From Chionis minor (taxonomy: Eukaryota > Chordata > Aves > Charadriiformes > Chionididae), in assembly GCA_013398295.1 (NCBI GenBank), contig VZSF01006826.1:458575-522574 (forward strand): a stretch of 64,000 nt of DNA, read 5' to 3'. How positions within the stretch are numbered: position 1 is the first letter of the stretch; every line of letters starts with the position of its first letter. Positions 63,983 to 64,000 of the stretch are shown here, one piece after another. The notes beneath the pieces are model-generated. The model was not told the DNA's origin. It did no database searches and worked only from the letters and a program-made list of their open reading frames with translations. A program made the translations under genes and the position numbers.

Positions 63983-64000
63983 GTAAGAGACGGGCCCAGC

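Noticed and set aside
1..64000. CRISPR arrays, tRNA genes, phage or bacterial systems
   Set aside because: No spaced repeat array or tRNA-like box pair was seen, and the introns and CR1 copies show nuclear vertebrate DNA. A tRNAscan run was not possible here.

Overview
The window looks like vertebrate nuclear DNA, most probably from a bird. It has split genes with GT-AG introns and several short fragments of CR1, the LINE family that dominates bird genomes, with typical 3' ends. The gene order matches human 11p15.5, where TALDO1 (+), GATD1 (-) and CEND1 (-) are neighbours. I cannot name the species. This is not a prokaryotic window: there are no operons, ribosome binding sites or CRISPR arrays.

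Layout. (1) 1-2040: the last three exons of TALDO1 (transaldolase, plus strand), entering from outside the window. (2) About 2.4-18 kb: a long stretch between the convergent TALDO1 and GATD1 3' ends, with a CR1 fragment and small tandem repeats but no recognisable gene. (3) 18072-24482: GATD1 (DJ-1/glutamine-amidotransferase-like protein), all seven coding exons rebuilt on the minus strand to 217 codons. Its first exon and CpG-rich promoter lie in an 888-base segment that is repeated exactly right after a single N. (4) 25.9-38.7 kb: no recognisable gene. (5) 38694-39086: the single coding exon of CEND1 (BM88), a tail-anchored neuronal protein, minus strand. Its upstream non-coding exon is uncertain. 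(6) 39.3-60.6 kb: GC-rich, gene-poor DNA with a probable old LTR fragment, two CR1 fragments, a 106-base N gap beside an 18-base G run, and a second exact duplication (210 bases) joined by a single N. (7) 60664-63982: the start of a pyrin-domain NLR (NLRP3/6/12-like) on the plus strand, with a PYD exon, a FISNA-NACHT exon and a first leucine-rich-repeat exon, continuing past the window end.

TALDO1 (pentose phosphate pathway), GATD1 (putative hydrolase fold), CEND1 (neuronal differentiation) and the NLRP sensor (innate immunity) share a chromosome neighbourhood, not a pathway. The points most worth following are the NLRP gene where mammals have SLC25A22, its altered Walker B box, the loss of the catalytic cysteine in GATD1, and the two single-N duplications, which I read as assembly artefacts. 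I found no convincing new biological system.
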